The notes: generated by a model not told the origin, from the letters alone. DNA of 64,000 nucleotides from Hymenobacter sp. APR13 (GCF_000737515.1 NZ_CP006587.1:1367001-1431000); one strand, 5' to 3'. Shown: positions 1 through 9,540, counted from the first letter of the stretch. A program made the numbers and translations.

Positions 1-1493
1 CCATCAGCTACAAAATAGCCGAAACCAACCTGCTCAGCGGCAACCTCAAGGACGCCACCAACTTCGCGCAGGCCGCCGTCCGGCTCGACCCCAAAAACGC
101 CTACTACTACTTGCTGCTGGCCCAGGCTTATGCCTCGCAGAAGCAGTACGACCAGGCCACCAAAGTATATGCCCAGCTGATTCAGGACGTGCCGGACTCC
201 GGCTACTACCTGTTCAATCTGGCCGACCTGTACCTGGCCCAGGGCAAGCTCGACGACGCCCTGGCCACGCTGGAACGGGCCGAAAAGCAATTCGGGCCGC
301 TGGATGAGGTGTCGTTCAAGAAGCAGCAGATTTACCTCAAGCAGAACAACCTCGACAAGGCCCTGAAAGAGGGTGAGGTGCTGATTGCGGCCAACCCCGA
401 CGAAATCCGGTACGTGCTGGCGCAGGCCGAAATGTACGCCGCCAACAACCGCCTGCCCGATGCCGTGCGCGTGGCCGAGCAGGCCCTGCGCACCGACCCC
501 GAAAACCCGCAGGCCCGCATGATTCTGGCCGATGTGTACCGCCAGCAGGGCAATACTGCCGAGTCGGAAAAGCAGATCAAGCGGGCGTTTGAAAGCCCGG
601 GCCTCGACATCGACGACAAGGTGCGGGTGCTGGTCGACTACATCAAGCAGCTGCCCAACCCCAAAATCGAGCAGACGGCGCTGGACCTGGCCGCCATTAC
701 GGTGCGCGTGCACCCCAAGGAGGCAAAGGCATATTCCGTGGCCGGCGACATCCAGACCCTGACCAACCGCAAGGAGCAGGCCCGCAACACCTACCTGCAG
801 GCCATCCGGCTCGACAACTCCCGCTACCAGATCTGGCAGCAGGTGGTGCTCATTGATGCCGAGCTCAACCAGACCGACTCGCTGCTGCGGCACTCCGAGA
901 AGGCGCTGGAGCTGTTCCCGAACCAGGCGCCGCTGTGGTTCTACAATGGCGTGGGCTACATCTTGGCCAAGCAGCCGGCCAAGGGCGTGAAAGCGCTGGA
1001 ATACGGCCGCAAGCTGGCCACCGACAACCCCGAGCTGCTAGCCCAGTTCGACACCCAGCTCGGCGACGCCTACCACGAAATAAAGGAGTACAGCAAGTCC
1101 GACGCGGCCTACGAGGCGGCGCTGACCTTCGACGCCAACAACGCGCAGGCCCTCAACAACTACAGCTACTTTCTGTCGGTGCGGGGCGAGAAGCTGGACC
1201 GCGCCAAGGAGATGTCGGGCAAGCTGGTGAAGCAGTTCCCCGACAACGACACCTACCTCGACACCTACGCCTGGGTGCTCTACAAGCAGAAAGACTACGC
1301 CGGCGCCCGCCAGTACCTGGAAAAGGCCCTGGTCACCAGCAAAGACGCCACCGTCATCGAACACTACGGCGACGTACTCTACCAGCTCGGCGACAAAGAC
1401 AAAGCCTACGCCGAATGGCAGCGGGCCAAGCAGATCGGCGGCGCATCTTCGCTGATTGACCGCAAAATCAAAGACAGGAAATTGTATGAGTAA
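1..1493 (+). CDS. TPR-repeat protein, 5' end outside window
   Basis: The frame is open from base 3, so the N-terminus and any signal peptide lie before the window; 496 residues are visible. They form a continuous array of tetratricopeptide repeats (for example ALNNYSYFLSVRGEKLDRA and TYAWVLYKQKDYAGARQYL) with no catalytic domain, so a protein-binding scaffold role is likely. The stop overlaps the next start by 8 bases, which suggests translational coupling. The order TPR protein, DUF4292 lipoprotein, EnvC-like protein recurs in Bacteroidota, which suggests, by inference, a job in envelope maintenance. The exact partner is unknown. Confidence 0.85.
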   Translation, partial: ISYKIAETNLLSGNLKDATNFAQAAVRLDPKNAYYYLLLAQAYASQKQYDQATKVYAQLIQDVPDSGYYLFNLADLYLAQGKLDDALATLERAEKQFGPLDEVSFKKQQIYLKQNNLDKALKEGEVLIAANPDEIRYVLAQAEMYAANNRLPDAVRVAEQALRTDPENPQARMILADVYRQQGNTAESEKQIKRAFESPGLDIDDKVRVLVDYIKQLPNPKIEQTALDLAAITVRVHPKEAKAYSVAGDIQTLTNRKEQARNTYLQAIRLDNSRYQIWQQVVLIDAELNQTDSLLRHSEKALELFPNQAPLWFYNGVGYILAKQPAKGVKALEYGRKLATDNPELLAQFDTQLGDAYHEIKEYSKSDAAYEAALTFDANNAQALNNYSYFLSVRGEKLDRAKEMSGKLVKQFPDNDTYLDTYAWVLYKQKDYAGARQYLEKALVTSKDATVIEHYGDVLYQLGDKDKAYAEWQRAKQIGGASSLIDRKIKDRKLYE

Positions 1494-2256
1494 ACGCATT
1501 GCCCTTGGCCTGTTTCTGGCCGTGGCCGCACTGGGCGGCTGTCAGAAGAAAGCCATTCCCACCAAGTCGAAGGCCAGCAACCGCCCCATGCCCGAGGCGG
1601 TGCGCGCCATGAACGTCGACTTCCGCTTTCTGTCGGCGAAAGGCAAGGCCCAGTTTGACTTGCAGGGCAACCAGCAGATGGCCAACATCAACGTGCGCAT
1701 CCGCAAAGACAGCGTTATCTGGATTTCTGCGTCGCTGATTGGGTTTGAGGGCGTGCGCGCTTACATAACCCGCGACTCGGTACAGGTGCTCGACAAGGTG
1801 CACCGCGAATACTACGCCGGCGACTTCGCCTACCTGAGCCAGCGCCTGAACGTGCCCGTTAACTTTGAAATGGTGCAGGCCTTGCTGCTTGGTAACTACC
1901 TGCCGCCCCTCAACCCCGCCACCGAGCCCACCGTGCAAACCGATGGCTCGGTGCAGCGTGTCAGCTACGAGCAGGCCGGCTTACTGGTGCAACAGCTCAT
2001 TGAATTGGGCAAGGCCCGGGTGCAGCAGCTCACCGTAAACGACCCGGCCACCCAAAACAAGGTGACGGTAGACTATACCGATTTCCGGGTGGTAGAGCGC
2101 ACGCCGCAGTCGTTTGCCTACACTACGCAGCTGCAGCTGCAGCAGGGCACTACTAAGCCTACCGCCGCCACCATCAGCTACCGCACCGTCGATGTCGACA
2201 AGGAGCGGCTACAGTTTCCGTTTTCGATTCCGAAAGGCTATGCCCGCAAGAAGTAA
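1486..2256 (+). CDS. DUF4292-type lipoprotein
   Basis: A 256-residue protein with a short basic start, a hydrophobic stretch and the lipobox LGGC (Cys19), so it should be a lipid-anchored envelope protein. The body (beta-rich, with VRIRKDSVIWISAS near residue 70) resembles the Bacteroidota family DUF4292, which I recall as LolA/LolB-like in fold; that resemblance is from memory. The ATG at 1486 was preferred to an upstream in-frame ATG at 1456 because it gives the signal peptide directly and overlaps the preceding stop by 8 bases. Its 3' end overlaps the next gene by 17 bases. Lipid or lipoprotein handling is an inference. Confidence 0.8.
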   Translation: MSKRIALGLFLAVAALGGCQKKAIPTKSKASNRPMPEAVRAMNVDFRFLSAKGKAQFDLQGNQQMANINVRIRKDSVIWISASLIGFEGVRAYITRDSVQVLDKVHREYYAGDFAYLSQRLNVPVNFEMVQALLLGNYLPPLNPATEPTVQTDGSVQRVSYEQAGLLVQQLIELGKARVQQLTVNDPATQNKVTVDYTDFRVVERTPQSFAYTTQLQLQQGTTKPTAATISYRTVDVDKERLQFPFSIPKGYARKK

Positions 2257-3655
2257 GCGCTGGCTGGCGCTTGTATTGGTGCTGGTGAGCCAGCTGGCGG
2301 CAGTAGGCGTGCTGCCGGCCGGCCGCGCGCTGGCGCAACGCAGCACATCTACAAAAAAAAGCACGACCACCAGGAAGCGTCCGGTTCAGAAGTCGAAAGC
2401 GCAGTTGGAGCGCGAGCGGCGCAACACCCTGCGCCGGATTCAGGAAGCCAGCCGCATCCTGGAGCAGACCCAGCGCCAGAAGCAGGCGTCGCTGGGCCAG
2501 CTCAACGCCCTCAAGGAAAAGCTGACGGTGCAGCAGGGCGTCATCCGCAACATCTCGTCGGAGCTGCGCTACATCGAAACCGACGTGGTGCAGACCCAGA
2601 CCCAGGTGCAGCAAACCCAGCAGAGCCTGCAGCAGCTCAAGGCTGAATACGCCAAGCTGATCTACGCCGGCTCGAAAACGGCCAATAGCTACAACCGCCT
2701 GATGTTTCTGTTTGCGGCCGAGTCGTTCAACCAGTTCATGCTACGGCTGCGCTACATCCGGCAGTACGCCGAAGTGCGCCAGGCCCAGGCTGCCCAGATT
2801 ACGGGCACCCAGCAGCGCCTCACCCAGCAGCTCACGGGCCTGCAGGTGAAAAAGCAGGAGAAAGGCCAGTTGCTCAACACCCAGGTAGCCGAAAAGAACA
2901 ACCTCGTCACGCTGAAAACCCAGCAAGACCAAGTCGTGACAAAGCTCAGCCAGCAGGAACAGGGCCTGCGCCAGGAGCTGGCCGACCGCCAGCGCGCCAT
3001 CGGCCGCCTCGACAACCTGATTGCCGAGCGCGTGCGCGAGGAAATAGCCCGCGCCGCCCGGGTGGCCGCTGCCAAAGCTGCGGCCCGCGCCGCCGCCCGC
3101 GAGCGGGCCGAACGGGCTACCGCCGCCGCGCCCGGCCGTACCGCCCCCGAAGGATCCGGCCGCACCTACTCCGAGCCGGCCGAGCCCGCCGCCGCCGTGC
3201 GCACCGACCGGGTAACGCTCACGCCCGAAACGGCGGTGCTGTCGTCGTCGTTTGCCGATAACCGGGGCAGCTTGCTGTGGCCGGTGGCCAAGGGGTTCAT
3301 CTCGCAACGGTTTGGCCGCCACAACCACCCGGTGCTGAAAAACGTGGTGGTGGAAAACCGCGGCGTCGACATCCAAACCAGCGCTGGCGAGCCGGTACGG
3401 GCCATTTTCGATGGCAAGGTCCTGACCGTGGCCAGCGTGCCGGGCATGAACAACATCGTCATGATCCAGCACGGCGAGTACTTCACGGTGTACGCCAAGC
3501 TGCGCGGGGTGAGCGTGAGCGAGGGCCAGACCGTGAAGATGCGCCAGCAGATCGGCACCGTGTACACCAGCTCCGAAGGCACCTCGGAAGTGCAGTTTCA
3601 GGTGTGGCGCAACAGCTCCAACCTCAACCCGGAAAACTGGCTCGGCCGTCATTAG
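2240..3655 (+). CDS. EnvC-like LytM-domain protein (murein hydrolase activator type)
   Basis: 471 residues: signal peptide (1 to about 33, ending ALAQ), long Gln/Arg-rich coiled coil (about 55-300), Pro/Ala linker, and a C-terminal LytM/M23 domain (about 345-467). In active M23 enzymes zinc is held by His, Asp and His. Here the first His is Asn373 (NRGVDI), the Asp is kept (Asp377), the YAHL histidine is Lys420 (YAKL) and the HLHFE histidine is Gln452 (VQFQVW). The domain should therefore not be an active peptidase, which fits EnvC/NlpD activators that switch on amidases. The ATG at 2240 gives a clean signal peptide and overlaps the lipoprotein gene. Confidence 0.87.
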   Translation: MPARSKRWLALVLVLVSQLAAVGVLPAGRALAQRSTSTKKSTTTRKRPVQKSKAQLERERRNTLRRIQEASRILEQTQRQKQASLGQLNALKEKLTVQQGVIRNISSELRYIETDVVQTQTQVQQTQQSLQQLKAEYAKLIYAGSKTANSYNRLMFLFAAESFNQFMLRLRYIRQYAEVRQAQAAQITGTQQRLTQQLTGLQVKKQEKGQLLNTQVAEKNNLVTLKTQQDQVVTKLSQQEQGLRQELADRQRAIGRLDNLIAERVREEIARAARVAAAKAAARAAARERAERATAAAPGRTAPEGSGRTYSEPAEPAAAVRTDRVTLTPETAVLSSSFADNRGSLLWPVAKGFISQRFGRHNHPVLKNVVVENRGVDIQTSAGEPVRAIFDGKVLTVASVPGMNNIVMIQHGEYFTVYAKLRGVSVSEGQTVKMRQQIGTVYTSSEGTSEVQFQVWRNSSNLNPENWLGRH

Positions 3656-3698
3656 CAGGCTCCTGCATTTCCCCCGGCCTTTAGTGGTACGGACAAAA

Positions 3699-3727
3699 AA
3701 AGACACCGTACAATGTGCGGTGTCTTT
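3699..3727. terminator. Bidirectional hairpin terminator
   Basis: A perfect 10-bp stem (AAAGACACCG / CGGTGTCTTT) with a 9-base loop. It carries A and T runs on its two sides and lies between the convergent envC-like and GAF-LytTR genes. Confidence 0.75.
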
Positions 3728-3924
3728 CTGAGCTATGAAAACAAACTTAGCTATCAGTATGGCTAGGAGCACAGGCACCCCAAAAGGGTGAGCTGGCCAC
3801 CATCATACCCCGATAACATTCCGAAATATAGACCGATGGCGGTCAAGCAGTGTACATTATTCGGTGAAGACGTGATTTTTCCTGCCGAATCACTTTTGCG
3901 CTAACTCCCTGCCTTGCCAGAAGG

Positions 3925-4899
3925 CTAGATCAGATTCAGCCGGCTTAGCAAAACGGCTTTGTAAGAGTTGCCAATAGGGATAAGGGCCGGAATCGGCGAG
4001 CGGTCCTGGCTGCGGCCGGTATCAATCTGCACGGCGTCTCCTTCGATGGCCGTTATGCGGTCGAGGCAGACGATGTATTTACGGTGAATGCGAGCAAATT
4101 CGCGCACCGGCAGCTTGGCTTCCAACTCCTTCATGGTGCTGTATACTGTGTACCGCTCCCGTGAAGTATAGATGTTGACGTAGTCGCCCAGCGCCTCCAC
4201 GTACCGAATGTCGTCGGTATGCACGCGCACCAGCTTGTGGTCCTGCTTAACGAATATTTCGTGTCTGCTGCTCACAAACATCGACTGCGCATTGTCGTTG
4301 GCCATGCGCAGCAGGCCTTCCATCTTCTGCTGCTCCAGCTCCAGCTGCTGCCGCGCCCGCCGCAGCTCTAGGTGCGACATTACCTCCTTGGCCAGAATGC
4401 GCAGTGCGTCGCGCTGATGCTCGGTAAGCGTGCGGGGCTCCGTGTCGATGGTGCAGATGGTGCCCAGCGGCATGCCGTCCGGCGTGGTAAGTGGGGCTCC
4501 TGCGTAAAAACGAACGCCGGGGTCGTTGACCACGCCAGGATAATCCTTGAATAGCGGGTTCAATTGCGGGTCGCGTATTTCCAGCACGTCTTCGGCCAGC
4601 ATGGCGTGTTGGCAAAACGAAACGTCGCGCGGCGCGTCTATGATGTCGATTGGCCCGGTTCGGGCTTTGATCCACTGCCGCTTGGAGTCAATCAGCGACA
4701 CCAAGGAGATAGGAGTGCCGCATATGTACGCAGCCAAACGCACCAGATTGTTGAAGGCTTCCTCTGGAGGCGTGTCCAGAATATAATAGCTGCGCAAGGC
4801 CTCTACCCGGTCTTCTTCCCATAGTGCCGAAGACATAGTTGCCGTTTCCCCCTTTCTGAGCTTGGTAGCAATCGGCGTAGTCGTGTTAATCTTTTGCAT
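3925..4899 (-). CDS. GAF domain + LytTR DNA-binding regulator
   Basis: 324 residues: N-terminal GAF sensor domain (about 45-178, with TPISLVSLIDSKRQWIKA), a helical linker/coiled coil (about 170-200), and a C-terminal LytTR DNA-binding domain (about 213-322, with YVEALGDYVNIYT and FARIHRKYIV). It is most likely a transcription regulator that senses a small molecule or redox state. No receiver domain or kinase lies next to it. Start choice is uncertain: ATG 4899 is used, and ATG 4836 (MSSALWEED) is preceded by a purine-rich GGGGGAAA and is a credible alternative. The target genes are not apparent. Confidence 0.8.
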   Translation of the reverse strand: MQKINTTTPIATKLRKGETATMSSALWEEDRVEALRSYYILDTPPEEAFNNLVRLAAYICGTPISLVSLIDSKRQWIKARTGPIDIIDAPRDVSFCQHAMLAEDVLEIRDPQLNPLFKDYPGVVNDPGVRFYAGAPLTTPDGMPLGTICTIDTEPRTLTEHQRDALRILAKEVMSHLELRRARQQLELEQQKMEGLLRMANDNAQSMFVSSRHEIFVKQDHKLVRVHTDDIRYVEALGDYVNIYTSRERYTVYSTMKELEAKLPVREFARIHRKYIVCLDRITAIEGDAVQIDTGRSQDRSPIPALIPIGNSYKAVLLSRLNLI

Positions 4900-5220
4900 A
4901 GACTGGAAGGAAAAAGGTACTACAACACGTGAAGTACTTAGTATAGAAAGCCCGTGGATAATAAAACCGCAAGTAACGACAAACCGTACATTTTGCCCGC
5001 CAGAATTAGGATAATGCCCGGCCAACATGGCTTTGGCCTCGACAAACCAACAAATTGCGTACGAAGTTTACGTCTGGCCGGATTGCTTGTCAGGCTCGGG
5101 CACCCTGTACACCCAGCGGGCACTTTTTTTAAAATTATGGGGTACCTTTACCAATCCTGACGCAACTCCGTATGCGTACCTAGGCTTTCCACTCCAAACC
5201 GTACCCTCAGGGTCTTGTTT
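4900..5220. other. Divergent intergenic region, no gene seen
   Basis: This gap separates the minus-strand GAF-LytTR gene from the plus-strand tatA pair. It has several A/T-rich patches. Near -7 matches occur for both directions (TACCTTTT read leftward from 4920, TACCTTTA at 5143-5150), but neither is perfect. I see no RNA gene or credible coding frame. Confidence 0.4.
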
Positions 5221-5475
5221 ATGCTTCTTTCCCTTTTGATCTTGGCCATTGCGCCACGTACCATACTGTTCATCGTTCTCATTCTGGTGCTGTTCTTTGG
5301 CGCTAAACGCATCCCCGAAATGTTCCGGGGTATGGGCCAGGGCATCCGCGAATTCAAAGCAGCTTCCAAGGAACCACAGCCCGAGTATCGTGACCGGCCG
5401 GCCGCGCCCGGGGCTCCCATCAACCCCAACGCGCCCATCAATCCTACCACCACTCCTAATCAGCCGCAGGCTTAA
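5221..5475 (+). CDS. tatA: TatA-type twin-arginine translocase protein (first copy)
   Basis: 84 residues: one N-terminal membrane helix (about 10-26), then FFGAKRIPEMFRGMGQGIREFK, the hinge and amphipathic helix typical of TatA, and a short Pro/Asn-rich tail. TatA forms the pore-like part of the Tat pathway, which exports folded proteins. The conserved acidic residue usually found before the membrane helix is not evident (APRT occupies that place), unlike the copy that follows. It lies 12 bases before the second tatA, so the two are likely co-transcribed. No tatC is visible in the window. Confidence 0.85.
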   Translation: MLLSLLILAIAPRTILFIVLILVLFFGAKRIPEMFRGMGQGIREFKAASKEPQPEYRDRPAAPGAPINPNAPINPTTTPNQPQA

Positions 5476-5487
5476 TTCTTTCAGCTC

Positions 5488-5934
5488 ATGCATACTCCTC
5501 TTTTTCTTTTTCTGGAAGGCATAGGCGGCGGCGAGATGATGCTCGTTCTCGTCGTTATCCTGATTTTCTTCGGTGCTAACAAGATTCCGGAACTGGCACG
5601 CGGCCTTGGCAAGGGCATCCGCGAGTTCAAAGACGCTTCGCAGGAAATCCGCAGCGAGTTTGAAAACGCCGGCAACCAGCAGCAGCCGCAGCAGCCCTAC
5701 CAGCAGCAGTTCAACCCGAACTATGCTGCCCCGGCCGCTCCGGTAGCGCCCCAGCCCGTTGTGCAGCACCCCGTAGAGCAGCCCGGCCACCAAACCCTGC
5801 CTGATGCAGCCTATGCTGCTCCCGAAGCTGCTCCGGCTGCCTACGCTCCCCCTATTGCTCCGCCAATGGATGGCGGCATTACGCCTCCGGTGGCTGCTCC
5901 CGCCGAGCGTCCCCGTCTTGACCAAATGTCCTAA
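5488..5934 (+). CDS. tatA: TatA-type twin-arginine translocase protein (second copy)
   Basis: 148 residues. It starts with the classical GIGGGE segment, then a membrane helix, FFGANKIPELARGLGKGIREFK and a long Gln/Pro/Ala-rich low-complexity tail (about 65-140). The N-terminal half matches TatA/TatE closely, including Glu before the membrane helix, so this is the more canonical of the two copies. The extended tail is much longer than in standard TatA. It ends 8 bases before the next start, giving an apparent tatA-tatA-gatA transcription unit. Confidence 0.87.
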   Translation: MHTPLFLFLEGIGGGEMMLVLVVILIFFGANKIPELARGLGKGIREFKDASQEIRSEFENAGNQQQPQQPYQQQFNPNYAAPAAPVAPQPVVQHPVEQPGHQTLPDAAYAAPEAAPAAYAPPIAPPMDGGITPPVAAPAERPRLDQMS

Positions 5935-5942
5935 TTGATTCC

Positions 5943-7385
5943 TTGAATTTGAGACGCTTTCATTCTCTCACGGAAGTTCGCAGCGAGCTGACGGCAGGCA
6001 CCACCACCTGCCGTCAGCTCGTGGAGTATTACCTGGATAACATCGAGCGGCACAACAGCCGCTTGAATGCTTTTCTGGAAGTATGGCCCGACGAGGCCCG
6101 CGCCCAGGCCGACGCCGTAGACGCCAAGCTGGCCGCCGGTACGGCCGGCAAGCTGGCCGGCATGGTGATTGGCCTGAAGGACGTGCTGGCCTACAAAGAC
6201 CACGCCCTGCAAAGCAGCAGCCACATCCTCGACGGGTTCAAGTCGCTGTTCACGGCCTCGGCGGTGCAGCGGCTGCTCGATGAAGACGCCATCTTTATTG
6301 GCCGCCAGAACTGCGACGAGTTTGCCATGGGCGCCTCCAACGAAACCTCCTTCTTCGGCCCGGTGCGCAATGCCCTGGACGAGGAGCGGGTTTCGGGCGG
6401 CTCTTCCGGCGGCTCGGCCGTAGCGGTGCAGGCTGATTTCTGTTTGGCTTCCATCGGCTCCGATACGGGCGGCTCGGTGCGGCAGCCGGCGGCGTTCTGC
6501 GGGATTGTAGGCTTCAAGCCTACGTATTCGCGCATTTCGCGCTACGGGCTGGTGGCGTACGCCTCTTCCTTCGACCAGATTGGCACCCTTACCCGCTCGG
6601 TGGAGGATGCAGCCGTGCTGCTGGAGGTGATGGCCGGCGCCGACAGCTTCGACAGCACTGTGAGCCAGCGCGACGTGCCGGCCTACAGCCAGCTGCTGGA
6701 GCCCGCGCCGCACTACCGCATCGGCTACATCCGGGATGCCGTGGAGCGCCCGGGCCTCAATGCCGAAATCAAAGAAGCGCTGGAGCATACGCTCGACGAG
6801 CTGCGCGGCCAGGGCCACGTGGTAGACGCGGTGGATTTTCCCTACCTCGACTACATGGTGCCCACCTACTACATCCTGACCACTGCCGAAGCCAGCTCCA
6901 ACCTGAGCCGCTTCGATGGGGTGAAGTACGGCTACCGCGCCCCCGACGCCACCGACCTGCCTTCGCTGTACAAAAAGACCCGCTCCCAGGGCTTCGGACC
7001 CGAGGTGCAGCGCCGGATTCTGCTCGGCACCTTCGTGCTGTCGGCTGACTACTACGACGCCTACTACACCAAAGCCCAGCAGGTGCGCCGCCTCATCAAA
7101 GACAAAACCGATGAGCTGCTGCGCCAGTACGATTTCTTGGTGCTGCCTACGGCCCCTACTACGGCCTTCCGCATCGGTGAAGTGAACAAGGACACGCTGG
7201 CCATGTACCTAGCTGATATTTTCACGGTGCAGGCCTCGCTGGCCGGCGTACCAGCCGTTTCCATCCCGGCCGGCAACGACTCGGCCGGGCTGCCGATTGG
7301 CCTGCAGGTGATAAGCGGCGCGTTCCGCGAAGAGCATCTGCTGGCCTTTGCCAAGTCCCTGACTGAAACCCTGACGCCCGCTTAA
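5943..7385 (+). CDS. gatA: Glutamyl-tRNA(Gln)/aspartyl-tRNA(Asn) amidotransferase subunit A
   Basis: 480 residues of the amidase-signature family, the usual GatA length. The Ser-Ser-Lys triad is visible: Lys79 (GLKD), Ser154 in SGGSSGGSA and Ser178 in SDTGGSVR. GatA releases ammonia from glutamine, which GatB then uses to convert mischarged Glu-tRNA(Gln). No ATG fits the N-terminus; a TTG at 5943 (NLRRFHSL) is the best start, with ATT 5934 possible. gatB and gatC are not in the window, so the GatCAB subunits are dispersed. Confidence 0.9.
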   Translation: MNLRRFHSLTEVRSELTAGTTTCRQLVEYYLDNIERHNSRLNAFLEVWPDEARAQADAVDAKLAAGTAGKLAGMVIGLKDVLAYKDHALQSSSHILDGFKSLFTASAVQRLLDEDAIFIGRQNCDEFAMGASNETSFFGPVRNALDEERVSGGSSGGSAVAVQADFCLASIGSDTGGSVRQPAAFCGIVGFKPTYSRISRYGLVAYASSFDQIGTLTRSVEDAAVLLEVMAGADSFDSTVSQRDVPAYSQLLEPAPHYRIGYIRDAVERPGLNAEIKEALEHTLDELRGQGHVVDAVDFPYLDYMVPTYYILTTAEASSNLSRFDGVKYGYRAPDATDLPSLYKKTRSQGFGPEVQRRILLGTFVLSADYYDAYYTKAQQVRRLIKDKTDELLRQYDFLVLPTAPTTAFRIGEVNKDTLAMYLADIFTVQASLAGVPAVSIPAGNDSAGLPIGLQVISGAFREEHLLAFAKSLTETLTPA

Positions 7386-7404
7386 CCCAGCGCGGCGCTT
7401 GCAA

Positions 7405-7446
7405 GCAAAAACGACGAGGTGCCGCTGCGCACCCCGTCGTTTTTGC
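7405..7446 (+). terminator. Terminator after gatA
   Basis: A long near-perfect stem (GCAAAAACGACG, GGTGC and their complements), ending in a T run. Confidence 0.85.
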
Positions 7447-7536
7447 TTTTGCCGGGAAGTTGCACTTGCAGACCGTATATTTAACCCGATTTGAATCAGG
7501 GCTTTTCGTTTTTTTCACGACGACCCAGGCGAAGAA

Positions 7537-9522
7537 ATGAAGAAACAGTTGTTGCGTGTTGTGGTGGCCAGCGGGGTGCTGGGATTGGTGGCTTCTCACG
7601 CCGGCATGGCGCAGACACGTCCGTTTGGTTTGCCGCAGCCCCCCCCCACTACCCCCGCCGACGACACCACGCAGGTAGTAGACCTGCAGCTGCTCCCCGA
7701 TTCGCTGGCAGCCGAGCCTATAGCCGTGGATTCTGTGCGGCTGGCCTGGCTACAGGCCCCACCTGAGCTGCGCGACCTGGTCGGGGACCGGATCAACTGC
7801 TTTGAAACCGATGCGCCTCACACCTTCAATCCGGCCGTGATGTCGTTTGTGAAGCTGTTTACGGAGCGCAACCGTAAGTACATGCAACGGGTGCTGGAGC
7901 GCGAAAACGTATATTTTCCGCTGTTTGAGAAGTACCTCGCCAAGTACAATCTGCCCACCGACCTCAAGTACCTGGCCGTAGTGGAATCGGCCCTGATTCC
8001 GACGGCCAAGTCGCCGGTGGGCGCTACCGGGCTGTGGCAGTTCATGGGCCCTACGGCCGGCGACCTGCGCCTGCGCCGCGACGACTGGGTGGACGAGCGC
8101 ATGAACCCGGAGAAGTCCACAGAAGCGGCCTGCAAGCACCTGCGCTACCTCTACGGCATCTTCCACGACTGGGAGCTGGTGCTGGCGGCCTACAACTGGG
8201 GCGCCGGCAGCATGCAGCGCGTGATGCGCCGCACGGGCAAGAAAACGTTCTGGGACCTGTATCCGCACCTACCCAAGGAAACGCGCAACTACGTGCCCAC
8301 TTTCACGGCCATCATGTACTCGATGCAGTACGCGCAGGCCCACCAGCTGCACTCGCCGGACCTGAAATACCGCTACGCCGAAGCCATGGACACTCTGCAG
8401 GTAGGTGGCCACGCCCTCGACCTGCACCGCCTCAGCCAGGCCTGCGGCCTGCCCGACTCGGCGGCGCTGCTGCGCTACAACCCCGAGCTGCGCCGCAGCT
8501 GGCTGCCCGAAGGCTACCGAGCCTATACCGTGCAGATTCCGGCGGCCGTGCGCCCGCAGCTGGCCGTAGTGGCCCGCGCCACGCTGTTCGACTACTGCCG
8601 TCCCCAGGTTGATCTGCCGCAACCGTTGCAGCCGCTGATGGCCCGTCTGGAAGGCGTAGTGCCTTTCCCGTCGCGGACGCTGGCGGCCAGCGGCGGGCCG
8701 CGCGAAGAAGCAGAAGTGGCGGCCCCGCGCTTTCGGCGCGTGCGCCACACGGTCCGGCGCGGCGAGTCGGCGGCGGCAGTGGCCGAGCGCTACGACGTGA
8801 CGACCACCCAGCTGGCCCGCTGGAATGGCCTTCGCAAGGGTAAGGCCTTAGTGCCAGGCAAACAGTTGGTCGTGTTTGTGCCAATTGCCACACCCGCTAC
8901 ATCACCTGCCCGGTCTGTAGCCGCTGCCGACCGCAAACCCTCGGTACCACCACGCCTGACGTCACCGATTGCCAAAACTACCGGCACGGCACCTACCACC
9001 GCCTCTATGGCTGAGATGGTAGCCGCCGCCGAACCGCTGAAGGCCGCTATTGCCAGCCGCAATCCACAGCTTATCGGCCAGGAGGCCGCCGCTGCTGCAG
9101 CCACACTTGCGGTAGCCGATGACACCATGCCAACTACCTACGTGGTGCGGCGCGGCGACAATCTGGCGAAGGTGGCGCAAAGCCGGGGCCTGACGATCAG
9201 CCAGCTGATGGCCTGGAACCGGCTGGAATCGGAGAAGGTGATGCCCGGGCAGAAGCTGCTGCTGGCCGCCCCCGACGACGACAACGCCCCGGCCCCGAGC
9301 CGCCCGGCTTCGCCCCGTACAGCACAGAAGCCCGCCCTGGCTGCCCGGAAGCCGGCCACACCCGAAGTAGCCGAGCAAAAGGTGCACTTGGTGCAGAAGG
9401 GCGACACGCTCTACAACATTTCGCGGCGCTACCAGGGCATTACCGTGGACGAGCTGCGCCGCCTCAATCATCTCACGTCCGACGAAGTAAAGCCCGGCCA
9501 GAAGCTCATCGTGGCGCGCTAG
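7537..9522 (+). CDS. Membrane-bound/secreted lytic transglycosylase with three LysM domains (MltD-like)
   Basis: 661 residues: signal peptide (1 to about 25), SLT transglycosylase domain (about 135-265) with catalytic Glu150 in VVESAL, followed by GATGLWQFM and AAYNWGAG, then three LysM peptidoglycan-binding modules at about 404-447, 534-576 and 617-660 (TYVVRRGDNL, HLVQKGDTLYNIS). Linkers are Pro/Ala/Thr-rich. It cleaves glycan strands to 1,6-anhydroMurNAc products in the periplasm. This arrangement is that of MltD; the Cys needed for lipidation is absent. It is flanked by terminators, so probably a single-gene unit. Confidence 0.92.
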   Translation: MKKQLLRVVVASGVLGLVASHAGMAQTRPFGLPQPPPTTPADDTTQVVDLQLLPDSLAAEPIAVDSVRLAWLQAPPELRDLVGDRINCFETDAPHTFNPAVMSFVKLFTERNRKYMQRVLERENVYFPLFEKYLAKYNLPTDLKYLAVVESALIPTAKSPVGATGLWQFMGPTAGDLRLRRDDWVDERMNPEKSTEAACKHLRYLYGIFHDWELVLAAYNWGAGSMQRVMRRTGKKTFWDLYPHLPKETRNYVPTFTAIMYSMQYAQAHQLHSPDLKYRYAEAMDTLQVGGHALDLHRLSQACGLPDSAALLRYNPELRRSWLPEGYRAYTVQIPAAVRPQLAVVARATLFDYCRPQVDLPQPLQPLMARLEGVVPFPSRTLAASGGPREEAEVAAPRFRRVRHTVRRGESAAAVAERYDVTTTQLARWNGLRKGKALVPGKQLVVFVPIATPATSPARSVAAADRKPSVPPRLTSPIAKTTGTAPTTASMAEMVAAAEPLKAAIASRNPQLIGQEAAAAAATLAVADDTMPTTYVVRRGDNLAKVAQSRGLTISQLMAWNRLESEKVMPGQKLLLAAPDDDNAPAPSRPASPRTAQKPALAARKPATPEVAEQKVHLVQKGDTLYNISRRYQGITVDELRRLNHLTSDEVKPGQKLIVAR

Positions 9523-9540
9523 CCCATCATCAACGTCTGA

